Assembly: GCA_018268935.1 (NCBI GenBank)
Contig: JAFDVS010000022.1
Location: forward strand, 1-54,946
Length of the DNA stretch: 54,946 nt
Direction of reading: 5' to 3'
Source of the DNA: Acidobacteriota bacterium
Lineage (GTDB): Bacteria; Acidobacteriota; Terriglobia; Bryobacterales; Bryobacteraceae
Shown: positions 26,912-36,239 of the stretch, one piece after another
Layout: every line of letters begins with the position of its first letter
Position numbering within the stretch: position 1 is the stretch's first letter
The notes under the pieces: model-generated
Seen by the model: the letters and a program-made list of their open reading frames with translations, nothing else
What the model was told of the DNA's origin: nothing
Database searches by the model: none
Program-made: the position numbers and the translations under genes

Positions 26912-28089
26912 CCCAAACGTTCCACGAACACGGAGCGGCCCATGGTAGTGAACAGCGCGTTGCGGTACTCGTGTGCCTGAACGAGCGCAGAGGTTGTATA
27001 AACCACGAACAACTCGCCGGGCTTTACTTCCCTTACTCCTGTATAGGCCTGCGTCACGCTGGAACTGATGCGCACGATGTCGCTCCAACTCTCGCCCTGA
27101 TCGGTACTGAAGGCGATGAAGTTGCCATGGTCGTGGTAGTCCGGTTTGTGACCATAGGACATCGCCAGAGTGCCGTCACTCATTTCGATGATGTCCGGAT
27201 CGACACCGATAATGTCGCGCTCACGGCCAAAGCGCGAGTAGCGGAAGCGCAGCGGCTGGATGCGGCTCCAGGTGGCTCCTTCGTCATCGGAGTGGCAACC
27301 GTACATCGGATTCTCTCGGCCCGTCCGCAGAAGGCAGATCAGCCTTCCCTTGTGCCGGCCCTTCGTGAGCATCACAAGCACTGGCTCACCCGGGCCTTCC
27401 TGCTCCACCGGATCGGAGGCGATCGTGGAAACGTAGGCCCAGTTCTTTCCCTGGTCGCGCGAGCGGATCAGGACGGAGCGCATCTTGCTCATCTTCTCCA
27501 GGTATTCCACCGGTAGCTTGTCCGCTTCGAAACGGCCGTAGGCAGAGGCAATCAAATCTCCGCCGGGCAACTCGATCATGGACCGGCGGATGTAAAAGCG
27601 CGAGATCGGTTCTCCGCGATCGTCGAATCCATTCACCTCCGCATCAGGTAGCGTCACGCTGTAAGCATGCGGCCCGTCCACTGTGCGGAATCCATTGCGG
27701 GTGATCCAGTAGTTGTGCACGAAACGTTTGTTGCCCACATGCTCCGCGTGGACGTCGAAGACCAGCAGGCGGCCATCGCGCAATTCAACTGCCGTACCCT
27801 CCGTGATGGGACCTTTGCCATGCTTCGGCTCCTGCTTCCATTCCTGCCAGGTCTTGCGGCCATCATGCGATACGCCGGTGTAGTGAATCGGATATTTCCC
27901 TCCCGGCGGCCAGCCGCGATGCCCAAAGATGATGGACGTTCCGTCGCGCAACTGGGTGAGATACGGCCAGGGGACCCCGGGCGCGATGGCTTGCTCCGGA
28001 CCCAACCTCACCTTCAGCTTCTGAGCCAATGACTGGCCCATTGCTAACGCAGCACCGGAACAGATTGTAAAGAATCCGCGCCGTCTCAC
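26908..28089 (-). CDS. Sialidase-like (BNR/Asp-box) exported protein
   Basis: A 393-residue six-bladed propeller of the sialidase/exo-alpha-sialidase superfamily. Four Asp boxes are visible: SHDGRKTW (74-81), SRDQGKNW (210-217), SDDEGATW (267-274) and STDQGESW (328-335). The N terminus MRRRGFFTICSGAALAMGQS resembles a twin-arginine signal. The triple-arginine cluster that binds sialate cannot be confirmed by eye, so it may act on another glycoside or be a binding propeller. Its start overlaps the hydroxyacid-dehydrogenase stop by 4 bases (ATGA), placing it last in a three-gene operon with that enzyme and an Nramp-like transporter. Confidence 0.82.
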   Translation of the reverse strand: MRRRGFFTICSGAALAMGQSLAQKLKVRLGPEQAIAPGVPWPYLTQLRDGTSIIFGHRGWPPGGKYPIHYTGVSHDGRKTWQEWKQEPKHGKGPITEGTAVELRDGRLLVFDVHAEHVGNKRFVHNYWITRNGFRTVDGPHAYSVTLPDAEVNGFDDRGEPISRFYIRRSMIELPGGDLIASAYGRFEADKLPVEYLEKMSKMRSVLIRSRDQGKNWAYVSTIASDPVEQEGPGEPVLVMLTKGRHKGRLICLLRTGRENPMYGCHSDDEGATWSRIQPLRFRYSRFGRERDIIGVDPDIIEMSDGTLAMSYGHKPDYHDHGNFIAFSTDQGESWSDIVRISSSVTQAYTGVREVKPGELFVVYTTSALVQAHEYRNALFTTMGRSVFVERLG

Positions 28090-29030
28090 CGGTTCACCAC
28101 GTTTTGCGCGTCGCCGCGCAAATAGGAGAACACATTTTCGATGGAGAGTGCGAGGCCCGCTTCCAGCACCTCCGGAGTGATTCCTGCACAGTGTGGCGTC
28201 AGCACCGCATTCTCACACCGGGTGAGCGGATGTGCCGGGGGCAACGGTTCCACATCAAACACGTCCAACCCGGCACCCGCCAAGTGCCCGGAGCGGAGAG
28301 CGTCGATCAGCGCCGGTTCATCCACGATTGGTCCTCGCGCCGTGTTGATCAGAATGGAACCTGGCTTCATCATCGCCAGTTGCTCGCGCCCGAGGAAGCC
28401 CATCGTCCGTGGCGATTGGCGCAGGTGCACGCTGACGACATCGCTGTCGCGCAGCAGCGTTTCCAACTCTACCAACTCAAAACCGAGCGCTGGATTGGGA
28501 TTCATCGTCCAGGCAATCACTTTCATTCCGATTCCTTGGCCAAGCCGTGCAAACTGCCGGCCGATGGCACCCAGTCCGATTATGCCGAGTGTTTTTCCAT
28601 TGAGCTGGATGGATTGCCCCTTCGCCCATTCGCCCGCCACCGTGCGGTTGTGCAGCGCGATGATCTTCCGCGCGACAGCCAGTGTCAACATCAGGCAGTG
28701 CTCGGCGATCGATACCGCGGCTACGCCAGGAGTGTTGGTCACGGTCACGCCGTGGCGCGTGGCCGCCGGCAGGTCGACATTGTCAGTCCCGGTACCCCAC
28801 AACGAAAGCACTTTCAACTTCGGACACGAGGCAAATACCCGCTCCGTGAACTTCGAAGAGGAGCGGATGTTGATGACACCTTCGAAATCGCGGATACGTT
28901 CGATGAGCGTTTCTTCGGAACCCGGCAGGGAGTCGTAATAGGCCACTGTGTGCGCTGCGGTGAGATCGCGATAAGCTTTGCTGGCGGCCATGACGGCTGG
29001 AAAGTCGTCCGGAATGACAAGTGAGAGCAT
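28086..29030 (-). CDS. D-isomer-specific 2-hydroxyacid dehydrogenase
   Basis: A 314-residue NAD(P)-dependent cytoplasmic enzyme interconverting a 2-hydroxy acid and its 2-oxo acid. The dinucleotide motif GLGAIG is at 152-157, and the catalytic residues are R232 (NTARGPIVDE), E261 (FDVEPLPP) and H280 (LTPHCAG). Length and order match the SerA/GyaR-like family; the lack of a C-terminal ACT domain argues against classic PGDH. Substrate cannot be assigned. It is the middle gene of an operon: 12 bases after the transporter and 4-base overlap with the sialidase-like gene. A keto-acid breakdown product of a sugar acid would suit the context. Confidence 0.9.
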   Translation of the reverse strand: MLSLVIPDDFPAVMAASKAYRDLTAAHTVAYYDSLPGSEETLIERIRDFEGVINIRSSSKFTERVFASCPKLKVLSLWGTGTDNVDLPAATRHGVTVTNTPGVAAVSIAEHCLMLTLAVARKIIALHNRTVAGEWAKGQSIQLNGKTLGIIGLGAIGRQFARLGQGIGMKVIAWTMNPNPALGFELVELETLLRDSDVVSVHLRQSPRTMGFLGREQLAMMKPGSILINTARGPIVDEPALIDALRSGHLAGAGLDVFDVEPLPPAHPLTRCENAVLTPHCAGITPEVLEAGLALSIENVFSYLRGDAQNVVNR

Positions 29031-29042
29031 AGACTCCTTAGT

Positions 29043-30269
29043 CTACATTCCCAGTAGTTGCCGGATCTCGCGTACACCCACATAAGCGAAGAAGGCCAAA
29101 GCTGCCACCAGCACGGAGTTCAGCCATAGCGATGCACGAAACCGGGGGCCCACCCACTCCACACGGTTGTTCATGATCAGCAGTGTGAGCGCAAGCAAAG
29201 GCAACAGCATGGCGCCGGTCAATCCGAATGCGAGTTGCAACTGCTTCACGGGCCACCGCACCAGCATCAGCGGGATTGTCCCCAGACAAATCAGAAAGAC
29301 ACGGTAATGTTTTGAACCTTCCAGCCCGTCCAGAGGGCCTGGCGTAGATTGCCGCAAGCGATGAAAGTCCGCGTAGAGATAAGGCAGGCTCTGCCAGACT
29401 CCCAGCAACGCGGAAAACACTGCCGCCCAGAATCCAACGAGGAAGATCCATTGCCCGGCCGGACCCAGACTACGCGCCAACTGCGCGGCGAGCAACAACG
29501 CCAACTCCGTGCCTTGTCCGTGCACCTGCACGCGCGAGCCGATGGTCACCACGGCCAACCCGAATACGCCGATCACGGCGTAGGACAGCAGCAGATCCAA
29601 GCGGCATTCACGCAGCCCCTCTTCGCCGCTGCGGCCCTCTTCCCGAATCCAGTATCCATAGCTCACCAATGCCATGGTTCCGCCGATGGCTCCAATCAAA
29701 CCCACAACCCAGCGGCTGCCGCCGGCCGGCAATGACGGCGCCATGCCAGCTAGTACCGCACCCCAATCCGGCGCGAGCAGGAACGCGGTGGTGACGATTG
29801 TAAAAAACATTGCGCCGACGCATACCGCCAGCACTCGCTTCAGTGCTTCGTAGCCCCCGAACCAGATCATCAGCACGCCACTTACGGAATGAATCGCGGC
29901 CCAAATCATGCGCGAGGATTGCGCATCGCCCAGTGGGAAGATTCCTGTTGCCGCTACCCCGCAGGCGCTAGCCAGCATGCCGCCGGTCACCAGCGCGAAC
30001 AGCAACAGGTAAGGAAAGAAGACCCACTGGATCCAGCGGCCCAGACGCGTGACCCAGCCTTCCAGCAAAGTGGCGCCGGTGGCCATCTGCCATCTCGCGA
30101 TACCTTCGGTCAGTGTCCATTTCAACAACACTCCAGCGGGCACGGCCCACAGCACGGCCGTCCCACCTTCCGCGCCCGCCAAACTTCCCGTCAGTATGTC
30201 GCCTGCTCCCACACTGGTGGCGGTGAGGAGAATCGCCGGACCAATCGCGCTCCATCGCAACCGTGGCAT
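29043..30269 (-). CDS. Nramp-family transporter of an atypical branch
   Basis: A 408-residue polytopic inner-membrane protein with about ten to eleven hydrophobic helices and the LeuT-type Nramp fold. In canonical Mn/Fe carriers helix 1 holds DPGN and helix 6 holds MPH. Here helix 1 reads TSVGAGD (18-24) and the helix-6 position reads TMALVSYGYWIREEG, so both metal-binding motifs are replaced. It belongs to the branch often annotated simply as Nramp family divalent metal transporter, but the ligand is uncertain and could be a different cation or small molecule. It is first in the operon with the dehydrogenase and sialidase-like gene. Confidence 0.78.
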   Translation of the reverse strand: MPRLRWSAIGPAILLTATSVGAGDILTGSLAGAEGGTAVLWAVPAGVLLKWTLTEGIARWQMATGATLLEGWVTRLGRWIQWVFFPYLLLFALVTGGMLASACGVAATGIFPLGDAQSSRMIWAAIHSVSGVLMIWFGGYEALKRVLAVCVGAMFFTIVTTAFLLAPDWGAVLAGMAPSLPAGGSRWVVGLIGAIGGTMALVSYGYWIREEGRSGEEGLRECRLDLLLSYAVIGVFGLAVVTIGSRVQVHGQGTELALLLAAQLARSLGPAGQWIFLVGFWAAVFSALLGVWQSLPYLYADFHRLRQSTPGPLDGLEGSKHYRVFLICLGTIPLMLVRWPVKQLQLAFGLTGAMLLPLLALTLLIMNNRVEWVGPRFRASLWLNSVLVAALAFFAYVGVREIRQLLGM

Positions 30270-30398
30270 GCGCTAGAGGATATCGCGTCTGCCGCGGCAA
30301 TTGCCAATTTGCATCGACGGAGAATTGACACTTTTAACGCGGTTTGAAGCGAACTGCGGCGGCGTGGCAAACGTCTGTATATGTGAAAGGAGATGGTC

Positions 30399-30824
30399 AT
30401 GCGAGCTGTAAAAACGGCCATCTTGGCTCTGCTTGCCGCCACATTCGCCAACGCCCAAACCACCGTTCCGGCACTGCGCGCGGAAATTCCATTTGTATTT
30501 GAGATGCGCGGCGCCACGCTGCCCGCGGGCGACTACAGGATTGACTTTTCCGAGGATCGGTCCTGGTTCACCATCAAGTCCTTGGAGGACTCGAAAGAGT
30601 CGGCTATTGGAGTGACGTTCTCCGTTGCTCTCCACAAACAATCGCCGAATGAGGCAAAGCTGGTCTTCAACAAATACGGCGATCGTTACTTCCTCTCGCA
30701 GATTTGGCACCCGAACATCGCACGCCAACTGCCGAAATCGAAACAGGAGCGTGAACTGGTCACCTCCCGCGTGGTTGCCCAGATCCCCGTCCGTGTTGTC
30801 GTTGCCGCCAAGGTAATGCGCTAA
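30399..30824 (+). CDS. Small secreted protein, acidobacterial type, function unknown
   Basis: A 141-residue secreted protein. The signal peptide is clear (KTAILALLAATFANAQ, cleavage near residue 20). The mature part begins VPALRAEIPFVFEMRGATLPAGDYRIDF, the pattern of a family common in acidobacterial genomes, where small exported beta proteins carry the phrase LPAGxYxI; no activity is known to me. The second ATG (30399) is preferred because GGAG at 30389-30392 is 6 bases upstream of it, while the first ATG at 30393 abuts the GGAG with no spacer. A hairpin terminator follows the stop. It is divergent from the Nramp operon. Confidence 0.7.
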   Translation: MRAVKTAILALLAATFANAQTTVPALRAEIPFVFEMRGATLPAGDYRIDFSEDRSWFTIKSLEDSKESAIGVTFSVALHKQSPNEAKLVFNKYGDRYFLSQIWHPNIARQLPKSKQERELVTSRVVAQIPVRVVVAAKVMR

Positions 30825-30845
30825 CGGTGCACCACAACGAGCGGC

Positions 30846-30883
30846 AAACGCGCCCATGTGTACTCCGAGCCTTGGGCGCGTTT
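30846..30883. terminator. Bidirectional intrinsic terminator hairpin
   Basis: AAACGCGCCCA (30846-30856) and TGGGCGCGTTT (30873-30883) form a perfect 11-base-pair GC-rich stem with a 16-base loop. On the plus strand the stem is followed by TCTTCT after the arm's own TTT, and on the minus strand by TGCCGC after TTT. It lies between two convergent genes (stops at 30824 and 30888), where a two-way terminator is expected. Confidence 0.75.
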
Positions 30884-30887
30884 CTTC

Positions 30888-32645
30888 TCAGACCCTTCGT
30901 ACCCGTGCATAGTAGGCGCCGCAAAGATCTGTGCCGGTCTCGTCCTGAAACCATCCATGCATCTGGGTTCGTGTTCCCGCTTTGAGCCGGACACGAAACA
31001 CCACACTGGCATCCCCCAACTTGGCTTTCGCCGTCAGGTCCTGCCCGGCAACGGTCAACTTTGCCCCCGCAATTGGGAACGCTTTTCCTTCCGGAAGTGC
31101 ACCGTACGTCAGCTTCTGCGGGGGCCGCGAGGCGTGCAATGGCAGCGGATCATGAAACGGCCATCTCGCCAGCGCGATTTCATATTCTCCATCGCGATCC
31201 ACTAGTATGTTCCAGGGTCCGCCCTGCGGACCCGCGGCTCCACTGAGCACCGCATTCGGATTGTCGCAATAGATGTCCTGCCAGTCTGCGCTGCACAGAT
31301 GAACAGGGTTCTGATGGGGTGCACCGACAACGACCGGTACATACTCGCGCAATGCCGGTTCCACGCGGCTCCACCAAGCTTCGTAGTGCGCTCGCATCTT
31401 TTGCACGACCCCTTCGTTTTGCGCGGCGACATCCTGTTTCTCAGCCGGATCCTCCTGGAGATTGTACAACTCTGTTCCATTTACCAGCCGCCACTTGCCC
31501 CAGATGACGCAGGATTCCCACTTCTTGATGATCTGCCCGTACTGCACCACCAGCATCCTGTCGTCCAACTGTTCCGCTTCGCCCCGCAACACTTTCGCCA
31601 GACTTGCGCCATCAAACCGCGCGCCTGCCGGTGTCTTCAACCCACAGAGGTCTATCAGAGTCGGCAGCAGATCTTGCATCTGCGCCGGAACAGATGAGTC
31701 GGAAGGCGCTTTCAACTTCCCCGCAGGCCAGCGAACGAAACAGGGCACGCGGTGTCCGCCATGGTACAACTGCGTCTTTCTTCCACGCATGCCGGCGTTG
31801 AAGACATTCACTCCCCCTGTGCCCCCGTTGTCTGTCAGGAACACGTAGATCGTGTTTTCCTTTAAACCATGTTGCTCCAGGAATGTTTCCAGCTTCGCCA
31901 TATTTTCGTTCAGATTGGAAATCATGCCGAAGAAATTGGCGGCTTGGCGTGCTCCCGCATAAGGCTTTGAGTACTTTGGGTCCACCCACGCCGGCCCATG
32001 GGGTGTGTTTGTAGGCAGGTAGCAGAAGAACGGCTTCTTGCGGCTCGCGCAATCGCCCATGAAGCGCATCGCTTCGTCAAACCAGAAATCGGTACAGTAG
32101 CCTTCGAATTTCTTCGGTACACCGTTGTCCTGGTAACGACCGTTGGCGTAGTCGTTCCCTAACTCGACCGCGGAACTGATTCCGAATCCGTGATGATACT
32201 TGGCAACATCGAAGCCGCGATCCATTGGCCGGTACGGATAGGTGTCCCCGACATGCCACTTTCCGAACACGCCAGTGGCATAGCCGCTTGCCCGGAAGAG
32301 TTCCGGCATCATGGGAATTCCCCGGCGCACGATCGCCCTTCCTGCCGTTACTGAGGTTGCGCCGTTATGCAAGGCATCCCAGCCCGTCAGTAACTGCCCG
32401 CGCGTCGGAGTGCACATCGGGGCCGAATGAAAGTCTGTGAAGCGTACGCTCTCCGCATGCAACCGATCCATGGCCGGTGTCTTCAATACCGGATTTCCGT
32501 GACAGGAGAGATCGCCGTAGCCCTGGTCGTCCGTCATCAGAACGATAACGTTGGGTTTCGCACGATTCTGGCTCAACGCGGGGAACGTGGCGGCGGTGCA
32601 ACCAAGGAAGCCGCGGCGGGTCAAAGGCGTGGCAATGGGGTTCAT
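30888..32645 (-). CDS. Sulfatase (arylsulfatase type), formylglycine-dependent
   Basis: A 585-residue exported sulfatase. The N terminus carries a twin-arginine-like signal (LTRRGFLGCTAATF). The metal-binding D39-D40 of VLMTDDQGYGD and the cysteine-type signature C78-T-P-T-R82 followed by GQLLTG are intact, so C78 should be oxidised to formylglycine by an FGE or anaerobic maturase that is not in this window. Residues about 480-585 form an extra C-terminal beta domain. ATG at 32645 is preferred over an upstream TTG at 32666, which adds seven residues outside the signal. It is divergent from the receptor at 32710 across 64 bases, fitting a glycan-use role. Confidence 0.92.
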   Translation of the reverse strand: MNPIATPLTRRGFLGCTAATFPALSQNRAKPNVIVLMTDDQGYGDLSCHGNPVLKTPAMDRLHAESVRFTDFHSAPMCTPTRGQLLTGWDALHNGATSVTAGRAIVRRGIPMMPELFRASGYATGVFGKWHVGDTYPYRPMDRGFDVAKYHHGFGISSAVELGNDYANGRYQDNGVPKKFEGYCTDFWFDEAMRFMGDCASRKKPFFCYLPTNTPHGPAWVDPKYSKPYAGARQAANFFGMISNLNENMAKLETFLEQHGLKENTIYVFLTDNGGTGGVNVFNAGMRGRKTQLYHGGHRVPCFVRWPAGKLKAPSDSSVPAQMQDLLPTLIDLCGLKTPAGARFDGASLAKVLRGEAEQLDDRMLVVQYGQIIKKWESCVIWGKWRLVNGTELYNLQEDPAEKQDVAAQNEGVVQKMRAHYEAWWSRVEPALREYVPVVVGAPHQNPVHLCSADWQDIYCDNPNAVLSGAAGPQGGPWNILVDRDGEYEIALARWPFHDPLPLHASRPPQKLTYGALPEGKAFPIAGAKLTVAGQDLTAKAKLGDASVVFRVRLKAGTRTQMHGWFQDETGTDLCGAYYARVRRV

Positions 32646-32709
32646 GTCCGAGTCCAGTGTACCCAAAGCCGCCAGGGGACATTTGATATATACTCCTCCA
32701 AAGGTCTTT

Positions 32710-35700
32710 ATGCGTTACACCCTGTCTGTTGTGTTTGCCCTGCTGGCGACAGCCAACTTCTCCCTCGCCCAGGAGTCCCGTGCATCCATCGTGGGGCGTG
32801 TCAGCGATCCCACCGGGGCTGCCGTTGTTGGCGCCACGGTTCGTGCTACGAACACCGCCACCAACACCGCGGTCAACACCCAGACCAACGAGAGCGGGAG
32901 CTATGACATTCCTTACCTCATCTCCGGCGTGTACAACGTCACCGTGGAGATGGCGGGCTTCAAGAAGTATGTGCGCGAAGCCGTTCAATTGCGCATCGGG
33001 GACCGCATCACGCTCGACATTCCACTCACCTTGGGTGACGTTGCCGATTCTGTCATGGTCACCGCGGAAACGCCCGTGCTCACGGCAGCCTCGGCTGATA
33101 TGGGGCTGGTGATGGAGCAGCGCCGCGTGCAGGAGCTTCCTGTTGTCGGTGGCAACCCCTTCTACCTGACACGGCTCACCGCCGGCGTGCTCTCCAATGG
33201 TGGGCGCAGCGCCGGCAACGCCATGGACAACGGCGGCGCAACGGGCATCATCGTCAACGGCACGCGCAGCAATTCGAGCGAGGCTACCGTCGATGGGTCC
33301 CCCGTCATGACGAATCGCAATGCCTCGTTCTCGCCGCCGCAGGATCTGGTGCAGGAATTCAAGGTGAACACCGCCACCTACGATGCCTCCATCGGTCACG
33401 CTGCCGGTGCGATGACGAACGTCAGCATGAAATCCGGGACGAACGTGCTGCATGGCACCGGTTTCCTCGACCGGTCAGACTTGCGCGCCGTTCCCTGGCA
33501 CACGAACAACTTCCTCTACAACCCACGCAATAACATCGCTCCCGAAGATCGCTCCAAACAGATCCCCACATGGCTCCATCGCCGCTGGGGCACGACGATG
33601 ACGGGACCTGTCTGGATCCCCAAAGTTTATGATGGACGCAATAAAACTTTCTGGACATTCGGGTTTGAGGATCTGCTCATCCAGCGCAATCTCTCCTTCA
33701 CAGGCACCGTGCCGACCGAAGCGCAACGGCGCGGCGATTTCTCGGAACTGCTGAAACTGGGAGCGCGGTATCAAGTCTACGATCCCTTCACTACGGTAGC
33801 TGCCGCCAATGGACGCTTCAGCCGCACTCCGCTTGCGGGCAACATCATACCGGCTAGCCGCGTGGATCCTGTGGGCGCGAAGATTGCCAGCTACTTCCCG
33901 GCGCCGAATCAATCCGGCCTCAACGCCGAGGAGCGCAACAATTTTTTCATTACCCAGCAGATCAACCGCGAGAACTACCTCTACACCTCGCGTGTGGACC
34001 ACACGTTCTCCTCGAAAAACCGGTTCTTCACCCGCTGGTTCAACCAGCAGCACGACAACTACGCCAATCGCCTCGGAAACATCACGAACATTGAGATACT
34101 CGATCGCACGGCTTGGGGCGCGGTGGTGGACGATGTCCACGTGTTCAATCCCGGCTTACTGCTCAACGTTCGCTACGGAATCAATTTCGAGAACAACACA
34201 AACAGCGGTGGTAGCCAGGGCTTCGATCTCACTTCGCTCGGCTTTCCTTCCAGTCTGGTGACCAACATCGTAAACAAGCTGGGTCCGGACGGGATTGCTT
34301 TTCCGAACGTGCAGGTGGACAACAACAGCTTCACTGCACTCAGCCGCAACGGCGGCGATACGGCATCCACCAACTACAGCACCGCGTCCGCCACATTGAC
34401 GAAGATCACCGGCGCCCACAGCACGCGCATTGGCGCTGAGTACCGCCTGATGCGTGAAACCGCCTTCAACTACGGCTTCGCCGCTCCGCAGCTCGTGTTC
34501 AATCCGGTCTACACAAACGGCCCGCTCGACAACGCGGCCGCCGCACCGATTGGCCAAGGAATGGCCTCCATGATGTTCGGCATTGCCAGCGGCGGCACTA
34601 TCAACAACAATGCTTCTTCGGCCCAGCAGAGCAGCTATTGGGGATTCTTCGTCCAGAACGATTGGCGGGTGACATCGAAACTCACGGTGAATCTCGGTGT
34701 GCGTTACGAATACGAATCACCCGTTACGGAACGGTACAACCGCACAATCCGCGCGTACGACTTCGCCACGGCCAATCCCGTTTCGCAGCAGGCGCGCGCC
34801 AACTACGCCAACAGCCCGATTCCTCAGGTGCCCGTCACTGCGTTCACCACTATTGGTGGTTTGCAGTTCGCCGGTGTCGGAGGACAGCCGCGAGGTTTGT
34901 GGAATGCCGACCGGAATAACTTTGCCCCTCGCATCGGACTCGCTTACTCGCTGAATCCGAAGACCGTCGTTCGCACCGGATACGGCATCTTCTACGATGT
35001 GCTGGGTGTGGACCGCAACGATGTCAACCAGGGCGGCTTCAACCAACCCACCAATCTCATTCCCACCATCGACAATGGCCAGACCTTCACGGCTACCCTG
35101 CGCAATCCTTTTCCCAACGGGATCGATGACGCGACGGGCGCCTCCGGCGGGTTGAATACATTCCTCGGCCGCGCCGTTACGTTCTTTGCCGAAAAGCCCG
35201 TCAATCCCTACAACCAGCGCTGGTCATTCTCGCTGCAGCGCCAGTTGCCGCAAAGCATCGTGCTGGAAGCGGCCTACGTCGGCAATCGCGGAACAAAACT
35301 CGCCGTCACGCGCGAGTTGAACGCAATTCCGCAGCAATATCTTTCCACCTTGGCCTCGCGCGATCAGCCTGTCATCGACCTGCTCACGCGGCAGGTTTCG
35401 AATCCGTTCTTCGGAATCCCTCAATTCAATGGGACCGGCCTTGCGAACCGCAACGTTGCGGTATCGCAACTGGTGCGCCCTTATCCTCACTTCACCAGTG
35501 TTCAGGCTCGTTTTCCCGCCGGCTTCTCTTACTATCACTCGCTTCAACTAGGCGCTGAGAAGCGCATGAGCGGGGGCCTCAGCTTCCAGCTCAGTTGGAC
35601 CTATTCGAAGTTCATGGAGGCCATTGCCTATCGCAACGACGTCGACACCTTGCCGGAGAAAGTGATCTCCGATCAGGACTTCACCCATCGCTTCGTGTTG

Positions 35701-36216
35701 AGCACCATTTATGAACTGCCCGTCGGACGCGGGCGCCGATTCGCCGCGAAGATGCCGTTCCTGGCCGATCTCGTCGTTGGCGGCTGGCAATTGCAGGGCT
35801 GGTTTGAAGGTCAGTCTGGCGATGCCCTCGGTTTCGGCAACGCGATCTTCAACGGCAATCTCCACGACATCGAACTGCCCGTTTCCCAACGCCGCAATGA
35901 ACGTTGGTTCAATACCGACGCCGGCTTCAATCGCAATTCGGCGCAGGTGCTGCAATTCAATCTGCAGGGGTTGAGCAGCCGGTTCACCGGCATTCGCGCC
36001 GATGGCATCAACAACTTTGACCTGTCCCTATTCAAGAACGTCAAGATCAAAGAAAAGTACACCGCTCAGTTCCGGCTGGAGAACTTCAACGCGTTGAACC
36101 ACGTCCAGTTCGACCGGCCGAACACAACTCCGGTGAACGCGGCATTCGGCACCATCACGGCGGAAAAAGGCCATGGCCAGCGGCAGATCACACTGGGAGT
36201 CAAATTCCTATTTTGA
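32710..36216 (+). CDS. TonB-dependent receptor, Oar-like
   Basis: A 1168-residue receptor with signal peptide (1-20, ATANFSLAQ), carboxypeptidase-regulatory-like domain (about 26-105, IVGRVSDPTGAAVVGATV), plug region (about 110-245, TYDASIGHAAGAMTNVSMKSGTNVLHG) and barrel ending GVKFLF. ATG at 32710 is chosen for the signal peptide and AAAGG 5 bases upstream; an upstream open stretch to 32551 lies in the sulfatase gene. It is a clear paralogue of the receptor at 18464. Divergent from one sulfatase and 23 bases upstream of another, it is the likely outer-membrane importer for the sulfated substrate. TATACT at 32689-32694 is a plausible -10 element. Confidence 0.9.
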   Translation: MRYTLSVVFALLATANFSLAQESRASIVGRVSDPTGAAVVGATVRATNTATNTAVNTQTNESGSYDIPYLISGVYNVTVEMAGFKKYVREAVQLRIGDRITLDIPLTLGDVADSVMVTAETPVLTAASADMGLVMEQRRVQELPVVGGNPFYLTRLTAGVLSNGGRSAGNAMDNGGATGIIVNGTRSNSSEATVDGSPVMTNRNASFSPPQDLVQEFKVNTATYDASIGHAAGAMTNVSMKSGTNVLHGTGFLDRSDLRAVPWHTNNFLYNPRNNIAPEDRSKQIPTWLHRRWGTTMTGPVWIPKVYDGRNKTFWTFGFEDLLIQRNLSFTGTVPTEAQRRGDFSELLKLGARYQVYDPFTTVAAANGRFSRTPLAGNIIPASRVDPVGAKIASYFPAPNQSGLNAEERNNFFITQQINRENYLYTSRVDHTFSSKNRFFTRWFNQQHDNYANRLGNITNIEILDRTAWGAVVDDVHVFNPGLLLNVRYGINFENNTNSGGSQGFDLTSLGFPSSLVTNIVNKLGPDGIAFPNVQVDNNSFTALSRNGGDTASTNYSTASATLTKITGAHSTRIGAEYRLMRETAFNYGFAAPQLVFNPVYTNGPLDNAAAAPIGQGMASMMFGIASGGTINNNASSAQQSSYWGFFVQNDWRVTSKLTVNLGVRYEYESPVTERYNRTIRAYDFATANPVSQQARANYANSPIPQVPVTAFTTIGGLQFAGVGGQPRGLWNADRNNFAPRIGLAYSLNPKTVVRTGYGIFYDVLGVDRNDVNQGGFNQPTNLIPTIDNGQTFTATLRNPFPNGIDDATGASGGLNTFLGRAVTFFAEKPVNPYNQRWSFSLQRQLPQSIVLEAAYVGNRGTKLAVTRELNAIPQQYLSTLASRDQPVIDLLTRQVSNPFFGIPQFNGTGLANRNVAVSQLVRPYPHFTSVQARFPAGFSYYHSLQLGAEKRMSGGLSFQLSWTYSKFMEAIAYRNDVDTLPEKVISDQDFTHRFVLSTIYELPVGRGRRFAAKMPFLADLVVGGWQLQGWFEGQSGDALGFGNAIFNGNLHDIELPVSQRRNERWFNTDAGFNRNSAQVLQFNLQGLSSRFTGIRADGINNFDLSLFKNVKIKEKYTAQFRLENFNALNHVQFDRPNTTPVNAAFGTITAEKGHGQRQITLGVKFLF

Positions 36217-36239
36217 GCGATCTGTATTAGCATGACTGC

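Noticed and set aside
22819..30269. Secondary-metabolite gene cluster around the FAD oxidase and hydrolase
   Set aside because: There is no synthase, synthetase, precursor peptide or other scaffold-building gene.
30325..30330. TTGACA upstream of the small secreted protein as a promoter
   Set aside because: The -10 position at 17 bases reads AGCGAA, so the pair is not convincing.
32365..33453. 362-codon minus-strand frame extending the sulfatase region
   Set aside because: It covers the start of the receptor at 32710 and the start of the sulfatase out of frame, and has no domain of its own.
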